Source: Dactylellina haptotyla
Lineage: Eukaryota; Ascomycota; Orbiliomycetes; Orbiliales; Orbiliaceae
Direction of reading: 5' to 3'
Assembly: GCA_031310005.1 (NCBI GenBank)
Contig: CM062383.1
Span: 1,302,001-1,366,000, forward strand
DNA length: 64,000 nt
The translations under genes and the position numbers were made by a program. Within the stretch, counting starts at the first letter, position 1. Every line of letters starts with the position of its first letter. A model generated the notes under the pieces. It was not told the DNA's origin. It did no database searches and worked only from the letters and a program-made list of their open reading frames with translations. Shown here piece by piece: positions 47,581-56,763 of the stretch.

Positions 47581-48457
47581 ATGCGGCAGGTAAATTATAC
47601 CCAACCCACCCCTCCTCTCTTCATTCCGCCCCCCGCTCCAAGAATGTGATAGCTAGCAAAGCATAGCAAAAATGCCTTCGATACATCACAATAAAGGATG
47701 CCCATATCAGATTGCAAGGAAAACATTATATCTACATGAAAAAAATAACTAAAGCATATATTATTCTTTTGAAACGATGCAGATAAATAGTACGGCACTT
47801 GGATTCATAGTCCTCGGCGTCGTCCTCGGCGTCTGTCTCGCAGTCGGAACCCTCTACCTCCTCCTACGAAAACGACAAGTCGAAAAATCATCCCGCGTAA
47901 TGATCACCATGTCCGGTACAACAGTCGTACACGGAAACGGTAGCAGACGATTCGAAGACGCCGTCTGGATACCCAGCCTGGTGGGTCCGGGGCATGCTGC
48001 CATGGATCCCTTGAATAACCATAGGACGGGTTCAAGTCTGTACAGTCCGTCGAGTGAAGGAAGTTTTGGGTTCGGGAAAGATATAGAGGGTACCGCTGGT
48101 GAATACGAAAGAAGTCCGTCACCTCGAATGCCAGGAAAACGAGCGAGTTATATGTCCGCGAAGAGGTTGGAGATCCCGGATGTCCTGGCGGAGGACGACG
48201 AAGAGCGAACGTATAGCGAAAAGGGAAGTGCAAAGGGTAGCACCACAAGTAGTGCCAACGACAGTGCTGTATCGATGGCTACTATAATACCGCCAACAAT
48301 CATAATAGAGGATGTTGACGCAGGTGTAAGCACCAGTGCGGATTCCGGATTTGAAGTTGAGGTCGACCCTATCGAGATTGACATCCGGACAATATTAAAA
48401 TATCAGGAGACACAGACAGGATGGATAGAGGACAACAGGGCGACGTCCGGAGGTTGA
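47581..48457 (+). CDS. Small single-pass membrane protein (unknown)
   Basis: Two exons (47581-47589 and 47783-48457) give 227 residues; the start MRQINSTALG uses a good context ATG (ACCACCAATG). Alternatively translation starts at 47777 (MQINSTALG) without an intron, changing only two residues. One hydrophobic helix spans about residues 9-30 (GFIVLGVVLGVCLAVGTLYL) and is followed by LLRKRQVEK, so the N-terminus should be outside and the rest in the cytosol. The cytosolic part is Ser/Gly-rich and ends acidic (EVEVDPIEIDIRTILKYQET). A possible glycosylation site, Asn-Ser-Thr, precedes the helix. No family is recognised. Confidence 0.55.
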
Positions 48458-48749
48458 TATTCTCTTTTTTCTTTTCCCCGTTATCATAGTTTCCCCTTTT
48501 CTCGTACTTTTCCTTCCTTCGTTCTTGGGTTCAAACTGGATTTGCATTTCCTGGGGTGTTATAGCGGCGTTTTATTGGAATCATGAAAAGGAGTCCTCAT
48601 GTCGGCATTGTAATGATTATTCTTTAGTCTCTTTTTTCCTTTCTTGGGTACGGTTAGTTGGTATTGGGTACGCGCGTTCTCCATCATGTCAAATAGTAGC
48701 AATCAATATAATCCTGTCGGCACGGGCCGATAAATATCAAGAACATCAA

Positions 48750-49583
48750 TCACGCCTTCGGTTTCCTTGTCCGTAGCCCTTCGCGTCGAGGTTCTGCTTC
48801 GGCTTTAACCTCAACTTTGACTGCATCCTTGATTTCAACATCAGCTTCTTTCTTTTTCCTCGCCCGCTTCTGTACAACAGGAGCCGCATCTTCCTCAATC
48901 TCATCACCATCAATGATAGCTCGTTTCGCCTTGCCCTTGCCTTTGCCCTTCACCACCTTTTCAGCCGCATCGACTACTGCATCTCCTGGCTTCGCCTTCT
49001 GCGGATGCACCGTCTCCCCCCTCGCCAGCATTTCCACAAATTCCTGGATCCTTTTCTTCCTTCCCTTCTCCGTTTTCAAGTTCTGTAGTCGCCAGTAAAT
49101 AGCATACTTGTTCGCCTTTGTCAAAATCTCATACATGCGCCTCGCCTCCGCTGAGCCTTCCAGCGCCTCCAAAAAGTCCGCAGGCACATCCGCATTCTTC
49201 GACCCTTCGTACGCCGCATCCCAGCGTCCATCCGCCTTCGCGGCAGCTACCGCCGCGATTCCACCAGCACACATACGGCCCTCACTTTCCAGGCGAGAAA
49301 TTATCCCCACATTCCGTTTGGACCAAATACTCTTCGCTGTTCGTGGGGAGAAACGGTGGGAGAACGTCTTGTCGTCGATGGATTTGGCTTGGCCATCGAT
49401 CCAGCCGTGGCAGAGGGCTTCGTCTAGGGCTTGGGCGTAGGTGAGGGACGTGGGATTCGTGACACCCTTTTTGGCGAGCGTGAGCCAGACCCCTGGGGAG
49501 GTGGTTGCGTGTTTGGCCAGCCAGGCAGACCAGGCAGTCGTGCCGGCGACGGTGAGAGGCTGTAGATCTGCCCCGGGTGGCAT
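48750..49583 (-). CDS. OmdA/YdeI-family protein with basic C-terminal tail
   Basis: Single-exon gene of 277 residues. The core (about 15-200) shows the bacterial YdeI/OmpD-associated pattern: WSAWLAKHATTSPGVWLTLA, LTYAQALDEALCHGWIDGQA, SHRFSPRTAKSIWSKRNVG, and ADVPADFLEALEGSAEARRM. This family is widespread in bacteria, where one member has been linked to bacteriocin resistance, and occurs sporadically in fungi. The last 75 residues are fungal-like: basic and acidic runs (KGKGKGKAKR, KRARKKK) that could act as a nuclear localisation signal. The absence of introns, unlike most neighbours, fits a gene of bacterial origin, but other intron-less genes are nearby. Function in fungi is unknown. Confidence 0.82.
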   Translation of the reverse strand: MPPGADLQPLTVAGTTAWSAWLAKHATTSPGVWLTLAKKGVTNPTSLTYAQALDEALCHGWIDGQAKSIDDKTFSHRFSPRTAKSIWSKRNVGIISRLESEGRMCAGGIAAVAAAKADGRWDAAYEGSKNADVPADFLEALEGSAEARRMYEILTKANKYAIYWRLQNLKTEKGRKKRIQEFVEMLARGETVHPQKAKPGDAVVDAAEKVVKGKGKGKAKRAIIDGDEIEEDAAPVVQKRARKKKEADVEIKDAVKVEVKAEAEPRREGLRTRKPKA

Positions 49584-50224
49584 CTTTTCTTCTATATATT
49601 TTCTTTGGCGGCTTGAAAGTCCGTCTTGAAGAATACACGTTGGTCAGGAAGACGTGGACGAATGTGCATATTTAATATTTAATTACCTGCCTGCAACTGG
49701 CGCGAACAAGTCTGGTTACGAGACTGCTGGCGCGACGGGCAGAAAGCGGCGGTGGGAAGACGCGTTGTTGTGTTGGTTATGTCGTTATGTTTCCAAGAGC
49801 GACGGACTTGGCCAGTCTTGTCCTCAAAGCCGGGGGACTTGGCTGGTCTCGCTATTCGGTAGGAATCCAATGGGGCCGGACTTGGCCGGTATCATGGGAA
49901 GGAAAGAAAGTCAAGCACTCTGAATTTATACATTACAGTGGGCGTCTCTAAACTAAAAGAACAGTTCCGTAGTGGATACTCAGAAATAAGAAGAAGAAGA
50001 AGAATCATGTAGACGCCATCCATAACCCCATCGTCCGCGAAAAGTATATATATAAAAAGTAAAAATAAAAAAAAGAATGAACGAATTTGCTGAAGTCGAA
50101 ACACAAAAGACATCAGTAACCACCCGAAGAGCAAAGCGCCGTCTCTTCTGCTAAACCCTTTCCCAAAATGCCAAACAAAAGGATATAACTCGCACACATT
50201 TCGCACGTAAGCGTGCTGCTTCGA
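49584..50224. other. Intergenic region upstream of the OmdA gene
   Basis: Contains the OmdA promoter and the 3' region of the Ser-rich gene. It is AT-rich at 49980-50080. No gene is seen. Confidence 0.6.
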
Positions 50225-51817
50225 CTACATCCAATCTGGCTCATCTTCGCACTCCAAAACTTCAATCTTGCTCCCCAGCGCCTCCTTGCCCTCCCTAATG
50301 AGAGCTCTTAGCTGTTTGCTAAAGAAATCCATCTGTGCCATGTCCTCGTCCTCATCAGTCGGCTTCTTTTTGCCAGACAGAGAGACGCCACTCACGGTGG
50401 CACCTCTGACTCTCTGTCCTGCGGCACTCGCGCCAGCTCTGGTTGGTGAGGTAGGTAGACTGCTCCCCACCGACATCACAGAGCTGGCCATGCTCGTCCT
50501 CCTATAGCTGTCAAAGGAAGAGTGGGTGTACGCAGAGGACGATGAAACTGTCGACTGTGAAGAGGAGGGCGGACCGAAGCTGTTATTGCTGTACGTGGAA
50601 GAAATAGTGGAGCTCCTGCTGAGGTAGCCACTTCGTGAGATGTTGCTGTTGGCGTGCCCGGCCGGCCGGGCGACGCCTCGCATCTTCCGAGAAGGAACCG
50701 GTCTGGAATAGGAGGACGACCTGCGTCCAAGACCGGAGGAAGGTGGAGTCGAGAAAATGGGTGTGCCCAGTGGAGATCCGGAGTTGGATCCGGAGCGCCG
50801 CATGCTAGCTGAACTGGCACCCATCGTGGGACTCCTAACGGGCGAAGAAGCTCTAGAGTTCGATTCTGGTTTCACTAGAATCCAAGAAGCTGACATGGGC
50901 GAATCGGTACCTCCCATCCGCGACTTTGACAGGTCCTCATCCAGGTAGGTGAAATCCGGACTCCTCGGTGTAAACAGCAGATCGTTGTTCTCCTCCTTGA
51001 TAGGGCTGGGCGGGATCAGGGATTTGAGGGTCGGTTTTTTGAACGAGGTAGTGATCGGAGCAGCAATAGCGGAGTCGGAGGAAATAAAAGCACCAGGCAT
51101 ACTCGGCCTCGCGAACTCAAAGTTGTGGGTTGTTGACACGTTGTTGACGTCCTCGTCAAAAAGGCCTGGTGGCGCATTGAACGGGGTATCGTAGTACTCC
51201 GCAGCGGCGGTTGACCATCCGATCTTAGGAATGATACCAGCCAGGGAATTCTGCATTTGGGAGGTGCAGAATTCCCAGATGCTGCCAACCACCGACCCCA
51301 CGACGTTTAATAAACGCCGTTTACCGCCTCTGTCGTCGGACTCGTGCGTTGAGGTGCCGCAATTTCGTCGGTACTGGGTATCGGAGAAGTAGGAATCCTT
51401 CAGGCATTCGTCATCGGAAAATTCGTCCTCGTCGACGAGCTCCCGCTTGAGGCCAGCCTTGAGGCCGACGGACGGCATGGTGCCGCCATTTATGGCAGAT
51501 TTTATCGACGGGATATAGTTGTCGTCCGCCAGGTCATCGTTGAGCTCCTGCGGGCCCCGTTTGCGCCGTTTGGAGGCAGCATTGTTGCCGTACGAGTCGA
51601 TGTAGCTGCTGGCAGGCTGGGAGGGTCGGGAGAATGTTGCTGCTTCAGATCTCGAAACGGGTTTCGCAAATTTGCGATATGTCCGGGGAGATGAGAGGCT
51701 GGTGTCGCCTCTGGGGGCGAGGCTGGGGATGGAGGTGGCAGACGGGTCCCAGGCGGCACCTCCGCTGGCGAAGGAGGAATCAAACGGCTTGAATGTGCGA
51801 GAAACGGCCGGATACAT
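50225..51817 (-). CDS. Serine-rich disordered fungal protein (unknown)
   Basis: Single-exon gene of 530 residues. Most of the protein is Ser/Pro-rich and disordered. A basic cluster ASKRRKRGP at about 81-89 may be a nuclear localisation signal, and a short acidic EDEFSDDECL follows. The part at about 165-200 (GKRRLLNVVGSVVGSIWEFC) is the only stretch with a folded, helical look. Near the C-terminus FFSKQLRALIREGKEALGSK should be a helix, ending in an acidic ECEDEPDWM. From memory, similar proteins of unknown function exist in other moulds. No catalytic motif is visible. Confidence 0.68.
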   Translation of the reverse strand: MYPAVSRTFKPFDSSFASGGAAWDPSATSIPSLAPRGDTSLSSPRTYRKFAKPVSRSEAATFSRPSQPASSYIDSYGNNAASKRRKRGPQELNDDLADDNYIPSIKSAINGGTMPSVGLKAGLKRELVDEDEFSDDECLKDSYFSDTQYRRNCGTSTHESDDRGGKRRLLNVVGSVVGSIWEFCTSQMQNSLAGIIPKIGWSTAAAEYYDTPFNAPPGLFDEDVNNVSTTHNFEFARPSMPGAFISSDSAIAAPITTSFKKPTLKSLIPPSPIKEENNDLLFTPRSPDFTYLDEDLSKSRMGGTDSPMSASWILVKPESNSRASSPVRSPTMGASSASMRRSGSNSGSPLGTPIFSTPPSSGLGRRSSSYSRPVPSRKMRGVARPAGHANSNISRSGYLSRSSTISSTYSNNSFGPPSSSQSTVSSSSAYTHSSFDSYRRTSMASSVMSVGSSLPTSPTRAGASAAGQRVRGATVSGVSLSGKKKPTDEDEDMAQMDFFSKQLRALIREGKEALGSKIEVLECEDEPDWM

Positions 51818-52216
51818 AATAGGGACGGCCCGGAATGCTGTTCTGAGGCTTATAATATATTATCAAGATAGCACAAGTTGGGAGTCGAAATAAATATTTG
51901 CGTGCGATGGGGTTCGTTGCAGGTCGTCAGAGGTCGTGGATCTTCGGCAAGCTGGGGGAGAAGGTGTTGCTGGAAGGGCCGAGCTGGCGGAAGAGGAGAA
52001 CAAGGGCCGTTTATTCTTTGTGCCGCACTTTCTTCCACTCGCTCCAGCTCTTTGGCGATGAAGCTTGCAGGTATTGGGATATCTTGATGGAGCGAGTGCA
52101 AGTTGTACTCTTCACGAACGGAGAGAAAGGAGCCCTTTTGTGGCCTGCTGGAATGTCCCGCCGGGGAAAAATAAAAATAAAAATACAAAACGAGACGACG
52201 TAGGGATTATAAAGCG

Positions 52217-52233
52217 AAAAAAAAAAAAAAAAA
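52217..52233. repeat. Homopolymer of 17 A
   Basis: An uninterrupted run of 17 adenines. It could be a poly(dA:dT) promoter element or the scar of a retroposed tail; no other sign of a retroelement is nearby. Confidence 0.9.
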
Positions 52234-52470
52234 CTTGGGTTCCCCTTAGACCTGCGTGTGTAGGTAGACTGGGACAGGCAGGCCAACAGCTGGCACAGAA
52301 GGGCAAGCCGGGGTGTGTGGTTGGCTGGCGGAGCGAAGCTATGCAAGTTCCGTCTGCAGCAGCGTCCGACTGGTCCAACTCGGCAAACGAAAGCGGTGAG
52401 CGCCGGTTCAGGAGGGCCTCAATTCTCGCCAGGACATAAATGGAACCGAGATGCTCTTGATGATTATGAC

Positions 52471-52491
52471 GATGATGATGATGATGATGAT
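52471..52491. repeat. GAT trinucleotide repeat
   Basis: Seven GAT units in non-coding DNA, followed by TGT/TGA-type triplets. Confidence 0.9.
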
Positions 52492-54132
52492 GTTGTTGAC
52501 AGAGGTGACAGAAGTGACAGAGCTGCACCAGCTGGGAGGAGGAGCGGCGGAGGAGGTCGTCGTCGGCAGCCCAACAACACGACGCCCGCCTGCAGCTCAG
52601 CTCATCGCTGTGTTGCCCGCCCCCGTCCAACCGGCCTCGCATAAACAAACAACGCACCGCCGGTAACCAGGCCAGTTCACCGCATCGTGGCACATCGGGT
52701 CGTCGCCCGTGCTGATATCATTACAACATAATCAATACAAATGCACGCCATTCGTACGTGCAGACAGCAAGCAAGCAGACTCGCTCTCCCGACAAGGCGG
52801 CTCCCTCGGCGTTGCATATGCCACTTTTTTACATCTTTGGCCGGATTATTTCATTTTTATTTCATTTGTTCCAAAAAAATCATGTGCATGTGATGGGATC
52901 GAAAACCACCGCCCAACCCTCCTAGCCTCGATACCAACCCTCCCTTCTCTCAAGTCGTATCGGGCGGTGACATGTACGCAACCAAAACCGGACCGCGTCC
53001 AACTAGCCCTTTCTATCCCACCACCTACGTAGACGTTACGCAGAACGAGAAGGGGGTGTTCAAACAAGGAGTCATCAGTGCGCTCTCCACCTCACGCAAA
53101 AACGAAAAGAGAACGAGGTCAGCCGGAACTGGAAAAGGGTCCTCTCGCCACACGGAGGTATTAATACGCACCCCTCTATTAGTTATCAGATAGGCGATAT
53201 CAGATAGTCCGTCTCGGACTTGACCTTTTCTCTCGGATCTAATATACCACAAATAATGTATACAGATGTATAATATAGTACTTATTCACACGCATCCACG
53301 GGTATGTACTTATCTCAGTCTCAGAAGCTACTTTCCCACAAAAACGGGAGCCACAAGTGTATATAAAATAAATCGGCATTCAGCTGTACAGATGGGATTG
53401 TAAAAATAGGACAAAAGGCTCGAAGATCTCAGGAGTTAGCATCATAGATAATAGTAGTAATAATAATGCTGACAATAAATGTATATATAAGTGGCGCTGC
53501 GAGCCCCGGATCGGTACAGGATATGAAATTGAAATTGAACAACTAAAAAAGACTCGTATAGTACTATAATATAATAGTGTGATAGTAGTAGTATATATAG
53601 ACAGATAGATATATCAAACGTAGATCGATGAATAGTGCGAGAAATATATGCTGGCGCTGTCGGACATGTTGGGATGGATCGATGGATCGAAGAAGTGGTG
53701 GGTGTGCTGCAGATACTTTTTTTTATCCAAATATCATTGGCTGGCCGCTCAAAACTGAATCGAAAAGCGCTCGTGTTGGAACCTGTTGGAAAAGAACCAT
53801 CCGACCAAAGAATGCGACGAATTAAATCAAAGAATGCGAATGAACCATATCAGAAATGCTGCCAACTAAAAAAAAAGTTATTTCGGAAAATAAGATATAA
53901 AAAAAGGGCTGTACAATGATGGGGAAATACTGCGGGCAAAAGAAAAATAAGAATAATAAAAATAAAATAAAATAAAGATTCAGTCCTATTAGAATAAGAA
54001 GACTCGGAACCCACGCGAGCTTATTAAAAAAGTCCGTGTGTTCCTGCTCTCACCTCCTCTCACAATTGCAACCCAAACAAGAACGAAAAATAAAATTTCA
54101 ACAGTTCTGTTGCTTTCATCTCTCAATCTTCA

Positions 54133-56763
54133 TCATCCTCTTCTCCTCGGCCCCTCATCACCACTCAACGATGTGTTCGTCCTCTCTTCCTCCTCGAGAA
54201 TCTCGCTTAGCCGCGTCGGGTGATGATGTCTCGTTATTCCCTCCCATCCAGGTCCGTAGCCAGAATATTGTCCTTGCTGACCCTGTTGTCCTGGTAGGGG
54301 CTGCGGCGGCGGTTGCTGCTGCTGTTGGCCTGCTGGCGGGTAGTACTGGTATGGCTGCGCTTGTGGATGCTGGTACGCAGCTTGTTGCCGCCGATGCTCG
54401 ACTTGGCTTTGCGTCATTGCGCGGCCCCTCTCATCCCGGAAAACCCGTCCTTCTTCGTCTCGAGCCCATGGATCTACTTCATCGTCCGATCCAGGGTCGG
54501 ATATTGTCACAGACGCCTGACTAGAGGGCCTTCCTGGCTCAGAAACAAGCGATTCTTCTCCAGGGGAGAATGTTCGTTCCGGAACCTGGTGCAAGTAAGG
54601 CTGCTGGACCTGCTGGTAAAAAGCAGCTGGGTCGGATGGACCTCGCGCACTTTGTTGACTCGAAGAAGATGGGTAATACGGAGCAGACGTCGGTCCAGAA
54701 GGCTGGCCTCCCATAGGAGGCGGGGAGGGAACTTCTGGGAGGTGGGGTTCGTGATGGAGCGTTGGTGCATGATATCCATCATCACCCTGACCGACATACG
54801 CGTTCTCCTCACTCAAAGCTTCTGCGGAATACTGAGGAGACGCCGGGTGGACTACGTCACCAGTGGGGCCAGTCGGTTGGGAAATCGGCTGGACCACTAC
54901 TGCAGCAACAGGTGGGTGGCCGTGAGAGCTCTGAGGTGGCCCCGACGTCGATGTCCGCGAACGAGCACCACCGGCACCGCCATTGCTGCTACCACCACCG
55001 CCGCCGCCACCGCCGCCGCCCGCGCCCCGATTCGGGACGCCAGGCATAGGCATAGGCAGAACTTGCACACCACCAACCAACGTTGGGTGGCCGCCTCTCA
55101 AGCTATTCGTTCTCTCACGTTCCTCTTGTTCACGTCTTCCCAGCTCCTCCCAAGCTCGTCTCGCTTCTTCTCGGGATATCTGAAGTTCCCGTCTTGCCTC
55201 TTCGACAAGCTTCTCAGCTGTTCCCTTCTCTTTCTCAAGCTTAGCAATCTTAGCCATCGCATCAGCTCGTTTTTGTCTCTCATTTCGAAGAGTATTCTCG
55301 AGCTCCGAAGTCATCTCTCGAGACCTTTCCTGGTCAGCTTTGGTCTCGAAGAACCATCTCTGGAACTTCCTCTCGGACGATGCGCGCAATCTCTGCAGTT
55401 CAACCACTGCATGAAACAAATTCGCACCGGCCGCGGAAAGATCTGTGATGTTCCTCGACATCTGCACTGCCAAAGGATCCCGCGAGATTTCCTCCTGATG
55501 CTGCTCAAGCCGTCGATTCCAATATCTCGTCAGCCCTTCCCATTGGGCTGACAGCATCTCCCATCGCTCAAAGGCATGAGGGAATGGCGATGCTCCCGTA
55601 GTTGCTGCTGACACGGTTGAATTCGGTTGGTTTCCTGTTGTAAGAAGTTTGGGGCCACGGGTTGACTCACTGGGACGACGTTGTCGGTTATCTGGCGGGC
55701 TACCTTTTCCTCCACCTGCCGCACCAGACCCTCCGACACCACCAGTCCCCATGCCAGTCGCCCCACCCTCGTTGAACATACCACCCCCACCACTTCCCAT
55801 TCCGCCAATTCCACCGGTTCCGTATCCTCCTCCCATTCCGGCTCCGCTTCCCCCGACTCTTTGGCTTGAATTGATTCCTGACGGACCTGCTACTCCTGGA
55901 CCTGCTGCTGCTGCTGCTGCTGTGCTTGCTCCACCCATGGCTGCTGCGGATGATGTGGGCTGCGTTCTGGATTGTTGTTGTTGTTGTGGTGTAGTCTGCG
56001 GTGCTTGTTGTTGTTGTTGTTGTTGTTGAGGTGTTCTCTCTTGTGGTTTGCTCGAGGATGAGTGCTGATTCCCTCCTCTGGTGTCCGGTATCCTCACGTT
56101 TGCGTTCTGTTTCCCCGATCTCTTGTCTTGAGGAGAGTTTTGCTGGGACGATGGTCCCGGTTGCGTTCGAGGGGTACGGAAGGGTTGCTGCTGAGTCTGC
56201 GACTGCGACGAAATACCCGGGTTTTCAAAGTAATTTGGGTTCGTGGGCGAAAATCCAGTGACAGGGTAGTCTGGAACAAAGATATTCGACTGTGGAGACG
56301 AAGGACCGGCTGCACTTGCGGCGGCGGATGGAGGGGCGGCTCGACCAGCTGGAGGACGAGACGGTTGGCTAGGGTTTATCAACGCCGACATTGACGCCTT
56401 TTCTTCGACCAGGTCTCGTGTGAACGAGTACGGGGTCCGGATGGCCTCCTCGAGAGCGTAGAGGATGGCCTGGCCGGTTCGCTTGGAAACGTGCGCTGGT
56501 CTCCTACGCGATTGGGAACGGCTGCCACCAGCCCCTCCACCACTTGCGTCGTCGTCGCTGTCACCAAATACACCACCACCACCGTCCTGGCGCAGGGAGT
56601 CTAAGTCGGTCGAGTGGGCGTGCTGGTTCTGGGCGCCCCCTTTCCCCGAGGTCTCTGCGGATTTGGATGCCTGTAGTCGCTTCTCTCGGCGCAGGGAGGC
56701 AGCGTTCGTGGGAGTGTCGCTGGATGAGGTTGTTGAAGGGGAGGTGTAAGGTGAGGCGGACAA
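54133..56763 (-). CDS. Large low-complexity coiled-coil protein (unknown)
   Basis: Single-exon gene of 876 residues. A conserved-looking segment near residues 90-130 reads HVSKRTGQAILYALEEAIRT, PYSFTRDLVEEKASMSALI. The region 150-400 is disordered with poly-Gln, poly-Ala and Gly runs. Residues about 400-560 are helical: ERWEMLSAQWEGLTRYWNRR, then a coiled coil (SELENTLRNERQKRADAMAK, EKEKGTAEKLVEEARRELQI). A further Gly run and a Pro/Gln-rich part follow, ending in HPTRLSEILEEEERTNTSLS, another short helix. The layout suggests a scaffold or regulatory protein, but no family is recognised. The frame is open throughout despite the repeats, which supports its being real. Confidence 0.68.
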   Translation of the reverse strand: MSASPYTSPSTTSSSDTPTNAASLRREKRLQASKSAETSGKGGAQNQHAHSTDLDSLRQDGGGGVFGDSDDDASGGGAGGSRSQSRRRPAHVSKRTGQAILYALEEAIRTPYSFTRDLVEEKASMSALINPSQPSRPPAGRAAPPSAAASAAGPSSPQSNIFVPDYPVTGFSPTNPNYFENPGISSQSQTQQQPFRTPRTQPGPSSQQNSPQDKRSGKQNANVRIPDTRGGNQHSSSSKPQERTPQQQQQQQQAPQTTPQQQQQSRTQPTSSAAAMGGASTAAAAAAGPGVAGPSGINSSQRVGGSGAGMGGGYGTGGIGGMGSGGGGMFNEGGATGMGTGGVGGSGAAGGGKGSPPDNRQRRPSESTRGPKLLTTGNQPNSTVSAATTGASPFPHAFERWEMLSAQWEGLTRYWNRRLEQHQEEISRDPLAVQMSRNITDLSAAGANLFHAVVELQRLRASSERKFQRWFFETKADQERSREMTSELENTLRNERQKRADAMAKIAKLEKEKGTAEKLVEEARRELQISREEARRAWEELGRREQEERERTNSLRGGHPTLVGGVQVLPMPMPGVPNRGAGGGGGGGGGGSSNGGAGGARSRTSTSGPPQSSHGHPPVAAVVVQPISQPTGPTGDVVHPASPQYSAEALSEENAYVGQGDDGYHAPTLHHEPHLPEVPSPPPMGGQPSGPTSAPYYPSSSSQQSARGPSDPAAFYQQVQQPYLHQVPERTFSPGEESLVSEPGRPSSQASVTISDPGSDDEVDPWARDEEGRVFRDERGRAMTQSQVEHRRQQAAYQHPQAQPYQYYPPAGQQQQQPPPQPLPGQQGQQGQYSGYGPGWEGITRHHHPTRLSEILEEEERTNTSLSGDEGPRRRG
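55902..56028. repeat. CTG and TTG codon repeats inside the coiled-coil gene
   Basis: CTG units at about 55902-55919 code for a poly-Ala run on the minus strand, and TTG units at 56005-56028 code for poly-Gln. Their length may vary between strains. Confidence 0.85.

Larger units (their letters stand above)
51818..54132. other. 2.3-kb gap with simple repeats
   Basis: Promoter of the Ser-rich gene and 3' region of the next gene. It holds an A run (52217-52233) and a GAT tract (52471-52491). A 193-codon minus frame at 52112-52693 is low-complexity, with His, Phe and Cys runs created by these repeats. AT-rich DNA fills 53200-54000. No gene is recognised. Confidence 0.55.

Noticed and set aside
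52112-52693. 193-codon minus frame with His and Phe runs
   Set aside because: The runs come from the GAT and poly-A tracts; no conserved part is seen.
54313-55551. 412-codon plus-strand frame
   Set aside because: Antisense to the 876-codon gene; Arg/Ser/Leu-rich reading typical of a shadow frame.
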